The notes beneath the pieces were generated by a model that was not told the origin of the DNA, searched no databases, and saw nothing but the letters and a program-made list of their open reading frames with translations. Source: Bacillota bacterium (GTDB lineage: Bacteria > Bacillota > Bacilli > Alicyclobacillales > SLC66). From it: a DNA stretch of 64,000 nt. Shown piece by piece: positions 42,205 through 51,467 of the stretch. A program made the position numbers and the translations under genes. The DNA is taken from the NCBI GenBank assembly GCA_021846285.1, contig JAJZCB010000003.1, forward strand, positions 1 to 64,000, given 5' to 3'. Each line of letters opens with the position of its first letter. Positions within the stretch are counted from its first letter, which is position 1.

Positions 42205-42315
42205 CTAGTATGCGGTCGCGCCAGCGCCATAACCTGGAACCAGCAGGAAGAAGAGCACAAAGATGATGAGAAACACAACTGCCCAACGCGTATATCCGCC
42301 AAACGTTCCATACAT
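42205..42315 (-). CDS. YjcZ-like small hydrophobic sporulation-type peptide
   Basis: This 36-residue protein (MYGTFGGYTRWAVVFLIIFV) is mostly one hydrophobic helix ending VPGYGAGATAY. It resembles the YjcZ family of short sporulation peptides, with Gly/Tyr residues flanking a Phe/Leu/Ile/Val helix. GGAGGG lies 8 bases before the ATG. It stands next to the split Gly/Tyr-rich gene, which suggests a small cluster of spore-associated genes. Confidence 0.62.
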   Translation of the reverse strand: MYGTFGGYTRWAVVFLIIFVLFFLLVPGYGAGATAY

Positions 42316-42499
42316 CATACATCCCTCCTTCAAACACGCCATACAGCAACCTATGTTTTTGGGGTGTATGATTCCAGTGATGTTTGACCCGACAGTGGCG
42401 CCCATTTTATACGCGGTCAGGTCCGCACTGCCGGCGCAGGAGTGTATTTTTCCCGGCTGTTGGCTCCGCGAAGCGGCATTAGAGTCTATGTCAGCGCCT

Positions 42500-43600
42500 C
42501 TATACGTCTAGCGCAGTGGAATGCGAATGCTCCTGTATTTCGGCAGCCTCCACCTCACGCCCTAGCCGATCAGACAAGTAGATGCCCTCGCTGATGAGCA
42601 TGGTCTCCAATGCGAGTTCGGCTGTCGGCAATAGCTCCACTCTTCCCTGCAAAGCCGCCGCCCAATGCCGCTCCGAAGAATCGTAGGCGTCTTCGTTCTC
42701 GTACAGCGCATGACGTCGAAAATCGTCGGCGTCCAGGTCAAACGTGGCGTCAATGTCCATGTCTCCGACTGTATGGTGAAAACTGAGCGGATTCAGCCGC
42801 ACGCCTCCCTCGCTGCCTACCACATAACTGCCCTCAAACTTATTGAGATGAATAGCCCAGGATTCTATCACGTCAAGCGTCATCCCACCGCCAAACCGTA
42901 CAAATCCCATGCCCAATTCTTCCACGTTATAACCGCTCTCCTGTCTTCTCCGCTCATTCATTCCAGTCTCCTGATAGATTTTCCCGCTGATCCGATCTAC
43001 TGTTGGCAGGTCGAGCAGGTACAGCATTTGCGAAATATGATAGACGCCCATGTCAAACAACGCTCCACCGCCCGCCGTCTGTTTGTTGACAAAGGCCTGC
43101 GTGCCATATCCATCCACAAAAGGACGTCCCCGTCGGCGAAACCCTGTCGATCGCGCGTGATAGAGATTGCCCAGTCTCCCATCCTCAATCAGACGCTTGG
43201 CCACACGTGTCTCCCTTGCGTACAGGTTCGCGAGTTGAATGTGGAGTTTTCGCTGCGTTTCCTCCGCGACGGACACCATCGCCATGGCATCGGTCAACGA
43301 ACCGGCGATCGGTTTCTCACAGTAGACGTGCTTGCCTGCACGCATGGCGGCAATGGAAACTTGGGCATGGTAATTATTGTGGAGGCAGACATCGACCGCC
43401 GTAATATCATCGCGCGCCAAGAGTTCTCGAAAGTTGGTGTACGTATGGGGCACTCCATATCTGTTTGCCACACTCTGCAGTTCTGTTGCATTAATATCGG
43501 CCACAGCGACAACTTCCGCTTCGCTCAGACGTTCATACGCATCGAGATGATGCTTCCCAATCTGTCCGACTCCGATAATGCCAATACGAATAGGTTCCAA
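42500..43600 (-). CDS. Gfo/Idh/MocA family sugar oxidoreductase
   Basis: This 366-residue NAD(P)-dependent dehydrogenase has an N-terminal Rossmann fold (RIGIIGVGQIGKHHLDAY), the motif VYCEKPIAGS (catalytic lysine in EKP), and a C-terminal dimerisation beta domain. It oxidises or epimerises sugars or inositols. The precise substrate is not visible. It is divergent from a ThuA-like gene and a sugar-phosphate isomerase/epimerase, suggesting a local carbohydrate-catabolism cluster. Confidence 0.86.
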   Translation of the reverse strand: MEPIRIGIIGVGQIGKHHLDAYERLSEAEVVAVADINATELQSVANRYGVPHTYTNFRELLARDDITAVDVCLHNNYHAQVSIAAMRAGKHVYCEKPIAGSLTDAMAMVSVAEETQRKLHIQLANLYARETRVAKRLIEDGRLGNLYHARSTGFRRRGRPFVDGYGTQAFVNKQTAGGGALFDMGVYHISQMLYLLDLPTVDRISGKIYQETGMNERRRQESGYNVEELGMGFVRFGGGMTLDVIESWAIHLNKFEGSYVVGSEGGVRLNPLSFHHTVGDMDIDATFDLDADDFRRHALYENEDAYDSSERHWAAALQGRVELLPTAELALETMLISEGIYLSDRLGREVEAAEIQEHSHSTALDV

Positions 43601-43848
43601 CCGTTACCCCTCCATTGTTCTTGGCGAACCCCGCGTGACGTGCACCCATCCACGTTGCATCGGCTCAGCCATCTGTTTCTCCCATCATCATATCACTCCG
43701 CGCAACGGAGCCCTGAATGGAACGCAAAACTGTTGACGCAGGCTCTTGAAACACTCGTGGTTTTGTGGTTAAGTCTAGAAGTACCTGTAGAGAAGTGCAT
43801 AGAGACAGGCTGCGATTGGCATGTATAACAATTAGGAGTGAAGCCCCT

Positions 43849-44577
43849 TTGAATCAGGCGCCTCGGGTAACGGTTTGGAACGAGTTTCGGCATGAAAAGA
43901 CGGACGACAGTGTCCGTGAGATTTATCCAGATGGCATTCATGAGGCCATTGCCGCCCCCCTTCGCGAGAGGGGATTTCAGGTGCGTACAGCAACACTCGA
44001 CGATCCGGCGCACGGATTGTCTTCCGACGTTCTGGACAATACAGACGTTCTCATCTGGTGGGGTCATGTGGCCCATGACGAGGTGACTGACGACACCGTG
44101 CGCGCAGTTGTCAACCGTGTATGGAGCGGTATGGGTCTTATCGTTCTTCATTCCGCACACTTTTCGAAAGTTTTCAAGAGTCTCATGGGTACGTCGTGTG
44201 ACCTGAAATGGCGCGAAGCCGGCGAGCGCGAACGCATCTGGACCGTGGACCCTGGTCATCCCATCGCGGCCGGCGTCGGAGAATGCATTGTTTTGGACCA
44301 TGAGGAAATGTATGGAGAGCATTTTGATATTCCTGCGCCGGACGAACTGGTATTTGTAAGCTGGTTCCAGGGCGGAGAAGTTTTTCGCAGTGGCTGTACC
44401 TATCACCGAGGTCGCGGCAGAGTATTTTACTTTCGACCTGGACACGAAACGCACCCGACATATCGTCACAAGGATGTCCAGCGCGTGATTGAAAATGCCG
44501 TCCTGTGGGCTGGTCAAGCTGCGGGCGCAGTACCGACCTATGGCAATCATCAGCCGGAGGAACCGCTGACCCGTTAA
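43849..44577 (+). CDS. ThuA-like (trehalose-utilisation) domain protein
   Basis: This 242-residue protein with a class I glutamine amidotransferase-like fold matches ThuA-family proteins ([56 protein letters not shown]). ThuA proteins take part in conversion of oxidised disaccharides or sugars. The TTG at 43,849 is chosen because AGGAGTGAAG precedes it and the protein then starts at the conserved strand. The following isomerase gene is 48 bases downstream in the same direction. Confidence 0.82.
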   Translation: MNQAPRVTVWNEFRHEKTDDSVREIYPDGIHEAIAAPLRERGFQVRTATLDDPAHGLSSDVLDNTDVLIWWGHVAHDEVTDDTVRAVVNRVWSGMGLIVLHSAHFSKVFKSLMGTSCDLKWREAGERERIWTVDPGHPIAAGVGECIVLDHEEMYGEHFDIPAPDELVFVSWFQGGEVFRSGCTYHRGRGRVFYFRPGHETHPTYRHKDVQRVIENAVLWAGQAAGAVPTYGNHQPEEPLTR

Positions 44578-44625
44578 CCGTTTATCCGATAGCAGAAGAA
44601 GAGCGACAGGGAGGCCGCACAGATC

Positions 44626-45594
44626 ATGAAACTTGGAGTGTTTGCGGTATTATTTTCAGACCGATCGTTCGAGGATGCTCTGGACTACATCGTCCAGAGC
44701 GGACTGGAAACGATCGAAATCGGCGCAGGGCCTTATCCCGGAACGGCTCATTGCAAGCCCGCAGAATTGCTGGACGATCCGGCGAAACTGCAGGCTTTCA
44801 GACAGGCCGTTGAGAGCCGTGGTCTGGAGATCAGCGCCATCAGCTGTCATGGCAATCCACTGCACCCGGACACCGATATCGCACGCAGCCATCACGAACA
44901 GTTTGAACACGCTGTGCTCCTGGCCGAAGCCCTCGGTGTGAAGACAGTGATCACTTTCGCCGGTTGTCCGGGGGAATCCGATCAGTCACGCCATCCTGTG
45001 TGGGTAACCTGCCCCTGGCCCGAGGATTTCCTGAAAGTGCTTGATTGGCAATGGCAGGAAAAAGTCATTCCCTACTGGCGCTCGCAACACGAGTTTCTTA
45101 AGCGGCACGGCGTGCAGGTTGCCATCGAGGCGCATCCCGGCTTTGTCGTGTACAACACCGAGACTATGCTGCGTCTGCGCGAATCCTGCGGCGATACGAT
45201 AGGGATCAACTTTGATCCGAGCCACCTCTTTTGGCAGGGTATGGACCCTGTGGCGGGAATCAAAATACTGGGGGCGGCAGGGGCAATCTACCATTTCCAC
45301 GCCAAAGACACTGCGATTGATGCGCAAAACACTGCGGTCAACGGGGTTCTCGACACCAAGAGTTACCGGGATGAACTACATCGCTCGTGGATCTTTCGCA
45401 CCGTTGGTTACGGCCATGGCGAAGAGACGTGGCGACAGATCATCAGCACTCTGCAGTTGGTCGGCTACCAGGGGGCGATCAGCATAGAACACGAGGACAG
45501 TCTGATGTCAGTGCCGGAAGGTTTTCAAAAGGCGGTCTCGTTTCTGCAGAAATTGTTGATTAAGGAGAAAATCCACGACATCTGGTGGGCATAA
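44626..45594 (+). CDS. Sugar phosphate isomerase/epimerase (xylose-isomerase-like TIM barrel)
   Basis: This 322-residue protein of the AP-endonuclease-2/IolE-like superfamily has metal-ligand regions VAIEAHPGFVVYN, GINFDPSHLFWQG, IYHFHAKDT and ISIEHEDS. Together with the Gfo/Idh/MocA and ThuA-like neighbours it forms a typical set for 3-keto-sugar or inositol-type metabolism. The substrate is not determinable. Confidence 0.86.
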   Translation: MKLGVFAVLFSDRSFEDALDYIVQSGLETIEIGAGPYPGTAHCKPAELLDDPAKLQAFRQAVESRGLEISAISCHGNPLHPDTDIARSHHEQFEHAVLLAEALGVKTVITFAGCPGESDQSRHPVWVTCPWPEDFLKVLDWQWQEKVIPYWRSQHEFLKRHGVQVAIEAHPGFVVYNTETMLRLRESCGDTIGINFDPSHLFWQGMDPVAGIKILGAAGAIYHFHAKDTAIDAQNTAVNGVLDTKSYRDELHRSWIFRTVGYGHGEETWRQIISTLQLVGYQGAISIEHEDSLMSVPEGFQKAVSFLQKLLIKEKIHDIWWA

Positions 45595-45645
45595 CCGAGA
45601 CTCTTCTTGCCACAGCAACTATGAAACAGACGGGGGATGCACCCT

Positions 45646-46806
45646 ATGCAAATGGGTGTGGTGTACAAACAGCCACTGATTGACTCGTTTTACAGCGCCC
45701 TGTTCGAAGTCACTGGCTTGGTAATCGCCTTGATCATCATTGCCGTTTTCGTAAGTCTGACAAAGCGATTCATGCGTTGGGAAACTGACGCCTCCATGAC
45801 CGTGCCGCCTCCGAAAGGCGACGATACGTTGAGTGACGAGCCACCGTCTCAGTATGACAGCGGAGGGAACGGCGCCAAGTATTCTATGCCGATTCCTCTG
45901 CTTGCCCGACTGATTCTGCGGCGAGGCCTCGCGGTTTTGTGGTTCTTTGACGCCATTTTGCAGGCCCAGCCAGCGATGGTCACTCAGGGGTTCGTTGGAG
46001 GGGTGCTGAAAATGGCCCAGCAGAATCAGCCTCCGTGGTTATACCGTCTCATGGAACAGGGTATCCTTGTGTGGACATCTCATCCGATTGCCGCAAACAT
46101 CGCCGCCATCTACATGCAGGCAGGAGTGGGAATCGCGCTGTTCATTGCCGATCCGGACACGCACATGGGCAGAATCGCTCTTTGGACGTCCATGTTCTGG
46201 GCATTCTTCATATGGGTGTTCGGTGAAGGACTGGGTGGAATACTGACCGGAACCGCTACCTACCTGGCCGGAAGCCCCGGATCAGCCCTCTTTTACGCTG
46301 GCGCTGCTATCCTGCTCCTGCTCCCGAAACAGCACTGGCTATCCGGGAGAGTCGCCAGGTTGGGCCAGGTCGGCATTGGGTGTTATTGGATGATTTCGGC
46401 AGGATGGCAAGCTGCGCCACACGCTGCCTTTTTTCAATCTGGCAATCTAATGCCTTTTTTCTCTAATGCTGCCTCTATTTCCCAACCGACGTGGCTCGCC
46501 GCCCCAATCAAGGTCATGACTGCACTGGCCTCCACCCACGCTCTCTTGTTGAACACCGCCTTCGTGGCTATCATGGGTGTCATCGGTATTGGCATGATCG
46601 CAAGTCATTCCAAAACATGGGTCGCGTTCCTGGCTGGCTTTTGGCTCCTGTTCAGTTGGTGGACCAGCATGGATTTCGGCATTATGGGTGGGATCGGCAC
46701 CGATCCAAACACGCCTCCGGTTGTGGCGCTGCTCATGGTCAGCACCTGGTTTATGCACCCTGCAGCGCGCAACGCAACAGGCCAAACCCGCGTGTCGGTT
46801 CCCTAG
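45646..46806 (+). CDS. Multispanning membrane protein of unknown function
   Basis: This 386-residue protein has about nine hydrophobic segments. Conserved-looking patches include LAVLWFFDAILQAQPAM, FWAFFIWVFGEGLGGILTGTATYL and WWTSMDFGIMGGIGTDPNTPP. I do not recognise an enzyme family. The ATG at 45,646 has GGGGG at a sensible distance, while the ATG nine bases earlier is too close. It runs convergent to the CsoR gene. Confidence 0.65.
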   Translation: MQMGVVYKQPLIDSFYSALFEVTGLVIALIIIAVFVSLTKRFMRWETDASMTVPPPKGDDTLSDEPPSQYDSGGNGAKYSMPIPLLARLILRRGLAVLWFFDAILQAQPAMVTQGFVGGVLKMAQQNQPPWLYRLMEQGILVWTSHPIAANIAAIYMQAGVGIALFIADPDTHMGRIALWTSMFWAFFIWVFGEGLGGILTGTATYLAGSPGSALFYAGAAILLLLPKQHWLSGRVARLGQVGIGCYWMISAGWQAAPHAAFFQSGNLMPFFSNAASISQPTWLAAPIKVMTALASTHALLLNTAFVAIMGVIGIGMIASHSKTWVAFLAGFWLLFSWWTSMDFGIMGGIGTDPNTPPVVALLMVSTWFMHPAARNATGQTRVSVP

Positions 46807-46865
46807 CGTGACAACGCTGATGCAGCCGGCACTGTACCTGAAAATCTATCCTGTCACGTCGAAAA

Positions 46866-47147
46866 CTACTTCATGCCAGCGCGAATCACCCGCATCAGCT
46901 CATTGATTTTTTCCTCGCCCCCATCACCTCGGATCGCCTCCGCTACGCAACCGCGAGTGTGACTCTCCAGAAGCGCAAGCTCCACTTTTGAGAGCGCGGC
47001 TTTCATCGATGAGATTTGGGCCAGTATATCCACACAATAGCGGTCATCCTGAATCATTTTCTGTACTCCACGCGCCTGACCCTCAATCTTGCGCAAGCGT
47101 GAAAGCAAATCGCTGGCGTCCTTTTGGTAGGGATGCATGTCGCTCAC
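46866..47147 (-). CDS. csoR: CsoR-type copper-sensing (metal-sensitive) repressor
   Basis: This 93-residue all-helical protein of the CsoR/RcnR family has LLSRLRKIEGQARGVQKMI, a cysteine in DDRYCVDIL and the HxxxC pair in ESHTRGCV, matching the Cys-His-Cys Cu(I) ligand set. It represses copper efflux genes until Cu(I) binds. A GC-rich candidate site (TATGCCCCCGTA) lies about 15 bases upstream of the start and may be autoregulatory. No copper exporter lies beside it in this window, and its target is unknown. Confidence 0.8.
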   Translation of the reverse strand: MSDMHPYQKDASDLLSRLRKIEGQARGVQKMIQDDRYCVDILAQISSMKAALSKVELALLESHTRGCVAEAIRGDGGEEKINELMRVIRAGMK

Positions 47148-47281
47148 CGCCTCGATTCACATACTATGCCCCCGTATCCCACTTGTCAACGAGGGGCAAC
47201 ATTGATGCAAATGACGCAGACCATCAGTCCACACGGAGATTGGGGAACGTCCGTACACATAAAAAGGGGTGACAAGGTTCG

Positions 47282-47296
47282 GATGTGAGTCACATC
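47282..47296. promoter_or_regulatory. 15-bp palindrome before the 47,316 gene
   Basis: GATGTGA-G-TCACATC is perfectly symmetrical and lies 20 bases upstream of the start of the 122-residue gene, just before AAGGAGG. It could be an operator or a leader hairpin. Confidence 0.5.
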
Positions 47297-47315
47297 TGAA
47301 AAGGAGGAAGAGAAC

Positions 47316-47684
47316 ATGGCAACCGTTTACTTCTACGGAGCGGATAAAACGGACTTGACGGCGGCGTTTTTCACAGCTCTTGCGCTGGGTATACCTGTAT
47401 CACAAGTCACTGGGGACCTGAGTTTGGCAGAACGATGGGTAAGCAGTTCCGATCCCGTCATCGCTGTGGGAGGGGCTGCATTGAACAACCTTCTCGATCA
47501 CAATCCTTCGTGGATCAGTTTCTGCAATCTTGCATCGTGGCGAGCGTCCCCTTCCTACGGTCCACTTGACGGTTGCGGAACGACCGGCCTGGATTCACTC
47601 GAAATCACCTATGCGCTGGCGAACAATGCGCTAAACGGAACTTCACTGTCCGGCATTCCGGCGCAGTGTGGAACCTGTCATTAA
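47316..47684 (+). CDS. Unknown 122-residue protein
   Basis: An alpha/beta protein (MATVYFYGADKTDLTAAFFT, SSDPVIAVGGAALNNLLDHN) ends in a cysteine-containing tail (GIPAQCGTCH). AAGGAGG precedes the ATG. It lacks a signal peptide. It is followed after 15 bases by another unknown gene, and the two form an operon. No family is recognised. Confidence 0.65.
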   Translation: MATVYFYGADKTDLTAAFFTALALGIPVSQVTGDLSLAERWVSSSDPVIAVGGAALNNLLDHNPSWISFCNLASWRASPSYGPLDGCGTTGLDSLEITYALANNALNGTSLSGIPAQCGTCH

Positions 47685-47699
47685 GGAGGTGTGCGACTC

Positions 47700-48263
47700 A
47701 TGAGCAACCAGTACGTCAACTTGCAGGAATCGCAGTTGTTGACGGGTGGGTACTCCACAACGAAGGGGGCCATCGACAGCAGCGTTGTCAATGCCAACTA
47801 CAAGTGGATGCAACTGTTCGCAAACCTGTTTGGCTGCGCGTATAATGTCAATCCCAGATTCATTCTGGCGATTTTGGCCATGGAAACGAACTACGGGTAT
47901 GTCGATCCCATGCAAGTAGGCGGAAATGCTCCCTTCATGACGAGCATGAACGAAGGCGCCAACCTGCTCGTCAATGCAAAGATGGCCGCCTATTCAAGCG
48001 TTCCGACCTTTCTGAGCGCGTATAACGGCCTGTGCAACTTCACCGTCTCGGACGGCGAGTTTCTTCCCTACGGGGCAAGCGCCGCGTACCTGGCCCTGCA
48101 GCAAAACTTCTCCGGCTATATCTATACCAACTTCGTAGGTTACATGCCGACACTCGACGGCGCAACCTGCATAGAGTTGGCGAACACCTGCTCCCCCACG
48201 CCCAATTGCGATCCATGCGGCGGCGGGCCGGTTACCTTGTCACAAATGGGAGGAATCTGTTGA
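47700..48263 (+). CDS. Unknown protein with lysozyme-like segment
   Basis: This 187-residue protein contains PRFILAILAMETNYGYVDPM and NEGANLLVNAKMAAYSSVPTFLSAYNG, a layout reminiscent of lytic-transglycosylase folds in which a helix with a glutamate precedes a core. The similarity is judged by eye and weak. The C-terminus is Cys-rich (CSPTPNCDPCGGG). GGAGG precedes the ATG at 47,700. No signal peptide is present. It may be a spore or envelope protein. Confidence 0.6.
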   Translation: MSNQYVNLQESQLLTGGYSTTKGAIDSSVVNANYKWMQLFANLFGCAYNVNPRFILAILAMETNYGYVDPMQVGGNAPFMTSMNEGANLLVNAKMAAYSSVPTFLSAYNGLCNFTVSDGEFLPYGASAAYLALQQNFSGYIYTNFVGYMPTLDGATCIELANTCSPTPNCDPCGGGPVTLSQMGGIC

Positions 48264-50795
48264 CGCCAGCTGCTTTTCAAATTCCCCGGCTGGCAGTGGT
48301 TTCATGAAATAATATCCTTGAAACGTTTTGCATCCCAGTTGAAACAAATTCTCTCTTTCTTCCGCGGTTTCTACACCCTCGGCAACGACCCGGAGGAACA
48401 AACTCTGTCCAATCGCCAAAATTGACTTTGCAATCGCATGCGCGCTGATGTTCGTAATAATTTCCTTCGTAAAGTCACGATCTATTTTCAACTCCTGAAT
48501 CGGCAGCGTATGGAGATAGGCGAGTGACGAGTACCCGGTTCCAAAGTCGTCAATGGAGAATTCCACGCCCATTCCACGCAGCGCCGCGATTGTTTGGCGA
48601 ACCTCTTTCGGGTTTTCCATGAGCACACTCTCGGTGATTTCGAGAACGACCCAGCCTGGATCCACATGCGCCTCTTCAATCGCCAGTCGGATTTGTTCCA
48701 CAAAACTGGGGTCCCGGAATTGACCAGCGCTGATATTGATCGACAACCTGGACAATCGCGCCGAAAACGGATGATTCCATGTGTGTAATTGTTGAAGCGC
48801 GCCCCGGAAAATAAGCATGCCTAGGTTCAAGATCAGTCCGGCCCGCTCTGCAATTGGAATAAACTCCAAGGGCGCAATCGACTCACCGCGGTTCGTCCAT
48901 CGGCTTAGCACTTCAGCGCCAACAAGACGGCCTTGGGCGTCAAATTGTCCCTGATAGTACAGTTCGATTTCTTCTCGCTCGATGGCCGAACGCAAGTCTT
49001 GTTCCAGTTGAAATATCCGACGGGACTTCAACTTCATCTTTGGCTCATAACAGACTACACGATTTCCGCCGGAAGTCTTGGCCTCATACATAGCGAGATC
49101 CGCTTCCTGCACCAGTTCCTCTGCAAAGGCGTGTCCAGCTTCCAGCACACGCACGCCAATACTTGGTTTAACATGAACAACATACGTGTCCAACTCATAG
49201 GGCTCGATCAATTTTGCACGGACATATTCTGCAAACCACATGGCTTCGCTCACAGCACTTTTCGAAGTGGATGGCGCACGACTGAGAAGAACAAATTCGT
49301 CCCCTCCAAGGCGCGCAACGATATCTTCACTTCTTGCAACCTCGGTCAACCTTCTCGCCACTTCCTGCAGCAATAAATCCCCCACGCGATGTCCCAGAGA
49401 GTCATTGATTTCTTTAAAGCGGTCAAAATCAATAAAAAGGAGAAATCCATTCTGAACGGAGTGCCCCGCCTCAGCGACCGCCTGGTCGAGTGTTTGAAAA
49501 AATTGCCGACGATTGGCCAAGTCCGTCAGCGAGTCCCGATAGGCTAAACGGCGAATCTCTGACTCCACAAATTTCCATTTTGACAAGTCTACGAAATGCG
49601 CAACATAGTGCGTGGTCTTTGCTTCCTCATCTTTGACTGCGGAAATCGTCAACCACTCAGGATAAATCTCTCCATTCTTTCGTCGATTCCAGATCTCGCC
49701 TTCCCACCGCCCCGTGGTTAACAGAACATTCCACAATTGTCGATAAAACTTGGCGCTATGTCGGCCAGACTGCAAAATGCGAGGATTTTTCCCCAGGACT
49801 TCTTCCCGGCTGAACCCCGTAATCTTCGTAAACGCTTTATTCACCAGCACGATGTTTGCGTCGGCATCAGTAATCGTCATTGCCTCTTGCGATTCAAACG
49901 CTTTGGCCGCAAGACGAATCTGGGTTTCAGCCTGCCTGCGCTTTTCAGCCATGGCATGAACTTCAACCGCAAACGCGAGTCCATCGACAACCTCCCCAAT
50001 AAGTCGAAGCTCTTCCCTTTCGAAGAAATGAGGTCGGGGATGATAAAGATTCAAGACGCCCACGACTTGCCCATTCAGCAAAACAGGAAACCCTGCCAGG
50101 GAATGAACTCCCAGTTTCAAGGCTTCATCACGCCACGGTGTCATGGCCGGATCCGAAGCAATATCCTGGATGATTTGCGGTTTCCCCGTCCGTAGGGCCA
50201 TCATCAGAGGCCCTCTTCCTTCGGGAAGATTCTCATCGTCTGTGAGCCGTAACTGATCCAAGTAGTCTTCAGTTACTCCTTCGTGCGCCACAATATCCAC
50301 GGGGTGCGTGACCGTTGGCGAAGGCACACCCATCCACGCCATGCGAAACGGACCCACATCCACCATGATGCGACATATTTCTGAATACAGGACATTCAAA
50401 TCACGAAGGCGCAAAATGGCCTGGTATACCTGATTGTTGACTTCATAGATGCGCCAAAGTTCGACGTACGAACGCAGGGTCGCTTCTTCGAACGCTCGAA
50501 ATACGACCGTCACATCCCGTGGGTTCACACCGGTTTGCGACGGAACCGCGAGGGCCTCGACAACTCGTATGGTCCCATCGCGATGCCGAAGTCGAACGAG
50601 CTTCGTTGTCTCCGGAATGTCGGTGAGTGAATGGAGTTGACAGGCCGGACAATTATCCCTGTCCGCTTGCCTTTCGTGAAAAACAGCATGAATATCTTGA
50701 CCGACAACCTCTCGCAACTCATAGCCAAGGAGATTCTGGGCTTCCGCACTCCAATGCGTACAGGTTCCATTGTGATGAACCCTGTACCACCCCAT
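48240..50795 (-). CDS. PAS-GAF-PAS-GGDEF-EAL cyclic-di-GMP signalling protein
   Basis: This protein of about 851 residues contains an N-terminal PAS domain (WSAEAQNLLGYELREVVGQDI), a GAF domain (about 160-320), a second PAS with PAC (about 330-450), a GGDEF domain with intact LGGDEFVLL, and an EAL domain. In the EAL domain the signature reads EVL instead of EAL, while the catalytic residues in NISAGQF, EITES, IDDFGTGYSSL and LKIDRDF are present. It may both make and degrade c-di-GMP. The ATG at 50,795 follows GGAAAGG. The frame is open for 135 further codons upstream without motifs. Confidence 0.85.
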   Translation of the reverse strand: MGWYRVHHNGTCTHWSAEAQNLLGYELREVVGQDIHAVFHERQADRDNCPACQLHSLTDIPETTKLVRLRHRDGTIRVVEALAVPSQTGVNPRDVTVVFRAFEEATLRSYVELWRIYEVNNQVYQAILRLRDLNVLYSEICRIMVDVGPFRMAWMGVPSPTVTHPVDIVAHEGVTEDYLDQLRLTDDENLPEGRGPLMMALRTGKPQIIQDIASDPAMTPWRDEALKLGVHSLAGFPVLLNGQVVGVLNLYHPRPHFFEREELRLIGEVVDGLAFAVEVHAMAEKRRQAETQIRLAAKAFESQEAMTITDADANIVLVNKAFTKITGFSREEVLGKNPRILQSGRHSAKFYRQLWNVLLTTGRWEGEIWNRRKNGEIYPEWLTISAVKDEEAKTTHYVAHFVDLSKWKFVESEIRRLAYRDSLTDLANRRQFFQTLDQAVAEAGHSVQNGFLLFIDFDRFKEINDSLGHRVGDLLLQEVARRLTEVARSEDIVARLGGDEFVLLSRAPSTSKSAVSEAMWFAEYVRAKLIEPYELDTYVVHVKPSIGVRVLEAGHAFAEELVQEADLAMYEAKTSGGNRVVCYEPKMKLKSRRIFQLEQDLRSAIEREEIELYYQGQFDAQGRLVGAEVLSRWTNRGESIAPLEFIPIAERAGLILNLGMLIFRGALQQLHTWNHPFSARLSRLSINISAGQFRDPSFVEQIRLAIEEAHVDPGWVVLEITESVLMENPKEVRQTIAALRGMGVEFSIDDFGTGYSSLAYLHTLPIQELKIDRDFTKEIITNISAHAIAKSILAIGQSLFLRVVAEGVETAEERENLFQLGCKTFQGYYFMKPLPAGEFEKQLASTDSSHL

Positions 50796-51467
50796 TTTCA
50801 TCCTTTCCAATGCTCCTTCCTTCCCGAACGGCAAAATACCACGGTTTTCATTGTTGCGTGCGGCACTTGCATCAACCATATCGCCGAACTCCCTCCGCCA
50901 ACGCGCTTTGTTTATCTTCAAGCTTAGCGAACAATAGCCGCCTTGCGCTAATCCTCGCACTACAGCAAGGGAACATCGAGGTCCTGATAAAACTCTTCTA
51001 CGCGGTAGAGGGGCGAACGGGCACACAAGATATCGACGATCATCGCCTTGATGTATATACCGGGGAGCGCTTTCCCATGCAAAGGATATCGGTTTACCGA
51101 GGCGTTGAATGGGAGCCCCCCAAATTAGACATTTCCTATGAATTCGAGAGAGGGGATTCATCCTCCTTCTGCGGGGAAGAAACAAATCGCGCGGAATCAT
51201 TTTTTTATTCAGAAAAAAGGGTTGTCACCACAACAAACAAGCTGTCGTAAACGAACTGAGTGAAATGAACACACTGGGGCTCTTCGCAAGGATTCGGCGT
51301 ACGGTTTTCCCCATTTCGTGAGACGCCCCGCACACCACAATGACCGTGAAAACAAAACACCGCTCTCCCTATCCATAAATCAAGGAGAGCGGTGTTTCTT
51401 GCATCTGCAATTCACCTAGCGACATCGCCATACTCATCGGCAGTCAACAATCACCTTGCCAGTGTGT
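50796..51467. other. Intergenic region between the GGDEF/EAL gene and the adhesin
   Basis: The 5' part (to about 51,200) could hold an N-terminal extension of the c-di-GMP protein but shows no domain. The only clear structure is the terminator at 51,355-51,397. Confidence 0.5.
51355..51397 (-). terminator. Intrinsic terminator of the adhesin gene
   Basis: A perfect 14-bp stem (AAACACCGCTCTCC / GGAGAGCGGTGTTT) with a 15-base loop is followed on the minus strand by TGTTTTC. It is 71 bases after the adhesin stop. The A/T ends make it likely to work in both directions. Confidence 0.85.

Noticed and set aside
14873-42238. 12-bp match CCATAACCTGGA at 14,873-14,884 and 42,227-42,238 as attL/attR
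   Set aside because: Both copies encode PGYG in Gly/Tyr-rich proteins, so similarity may be coding. The CAGTACAC pair gives a restored gene and a palindromic attP next to the integrase, which is far better evidence.
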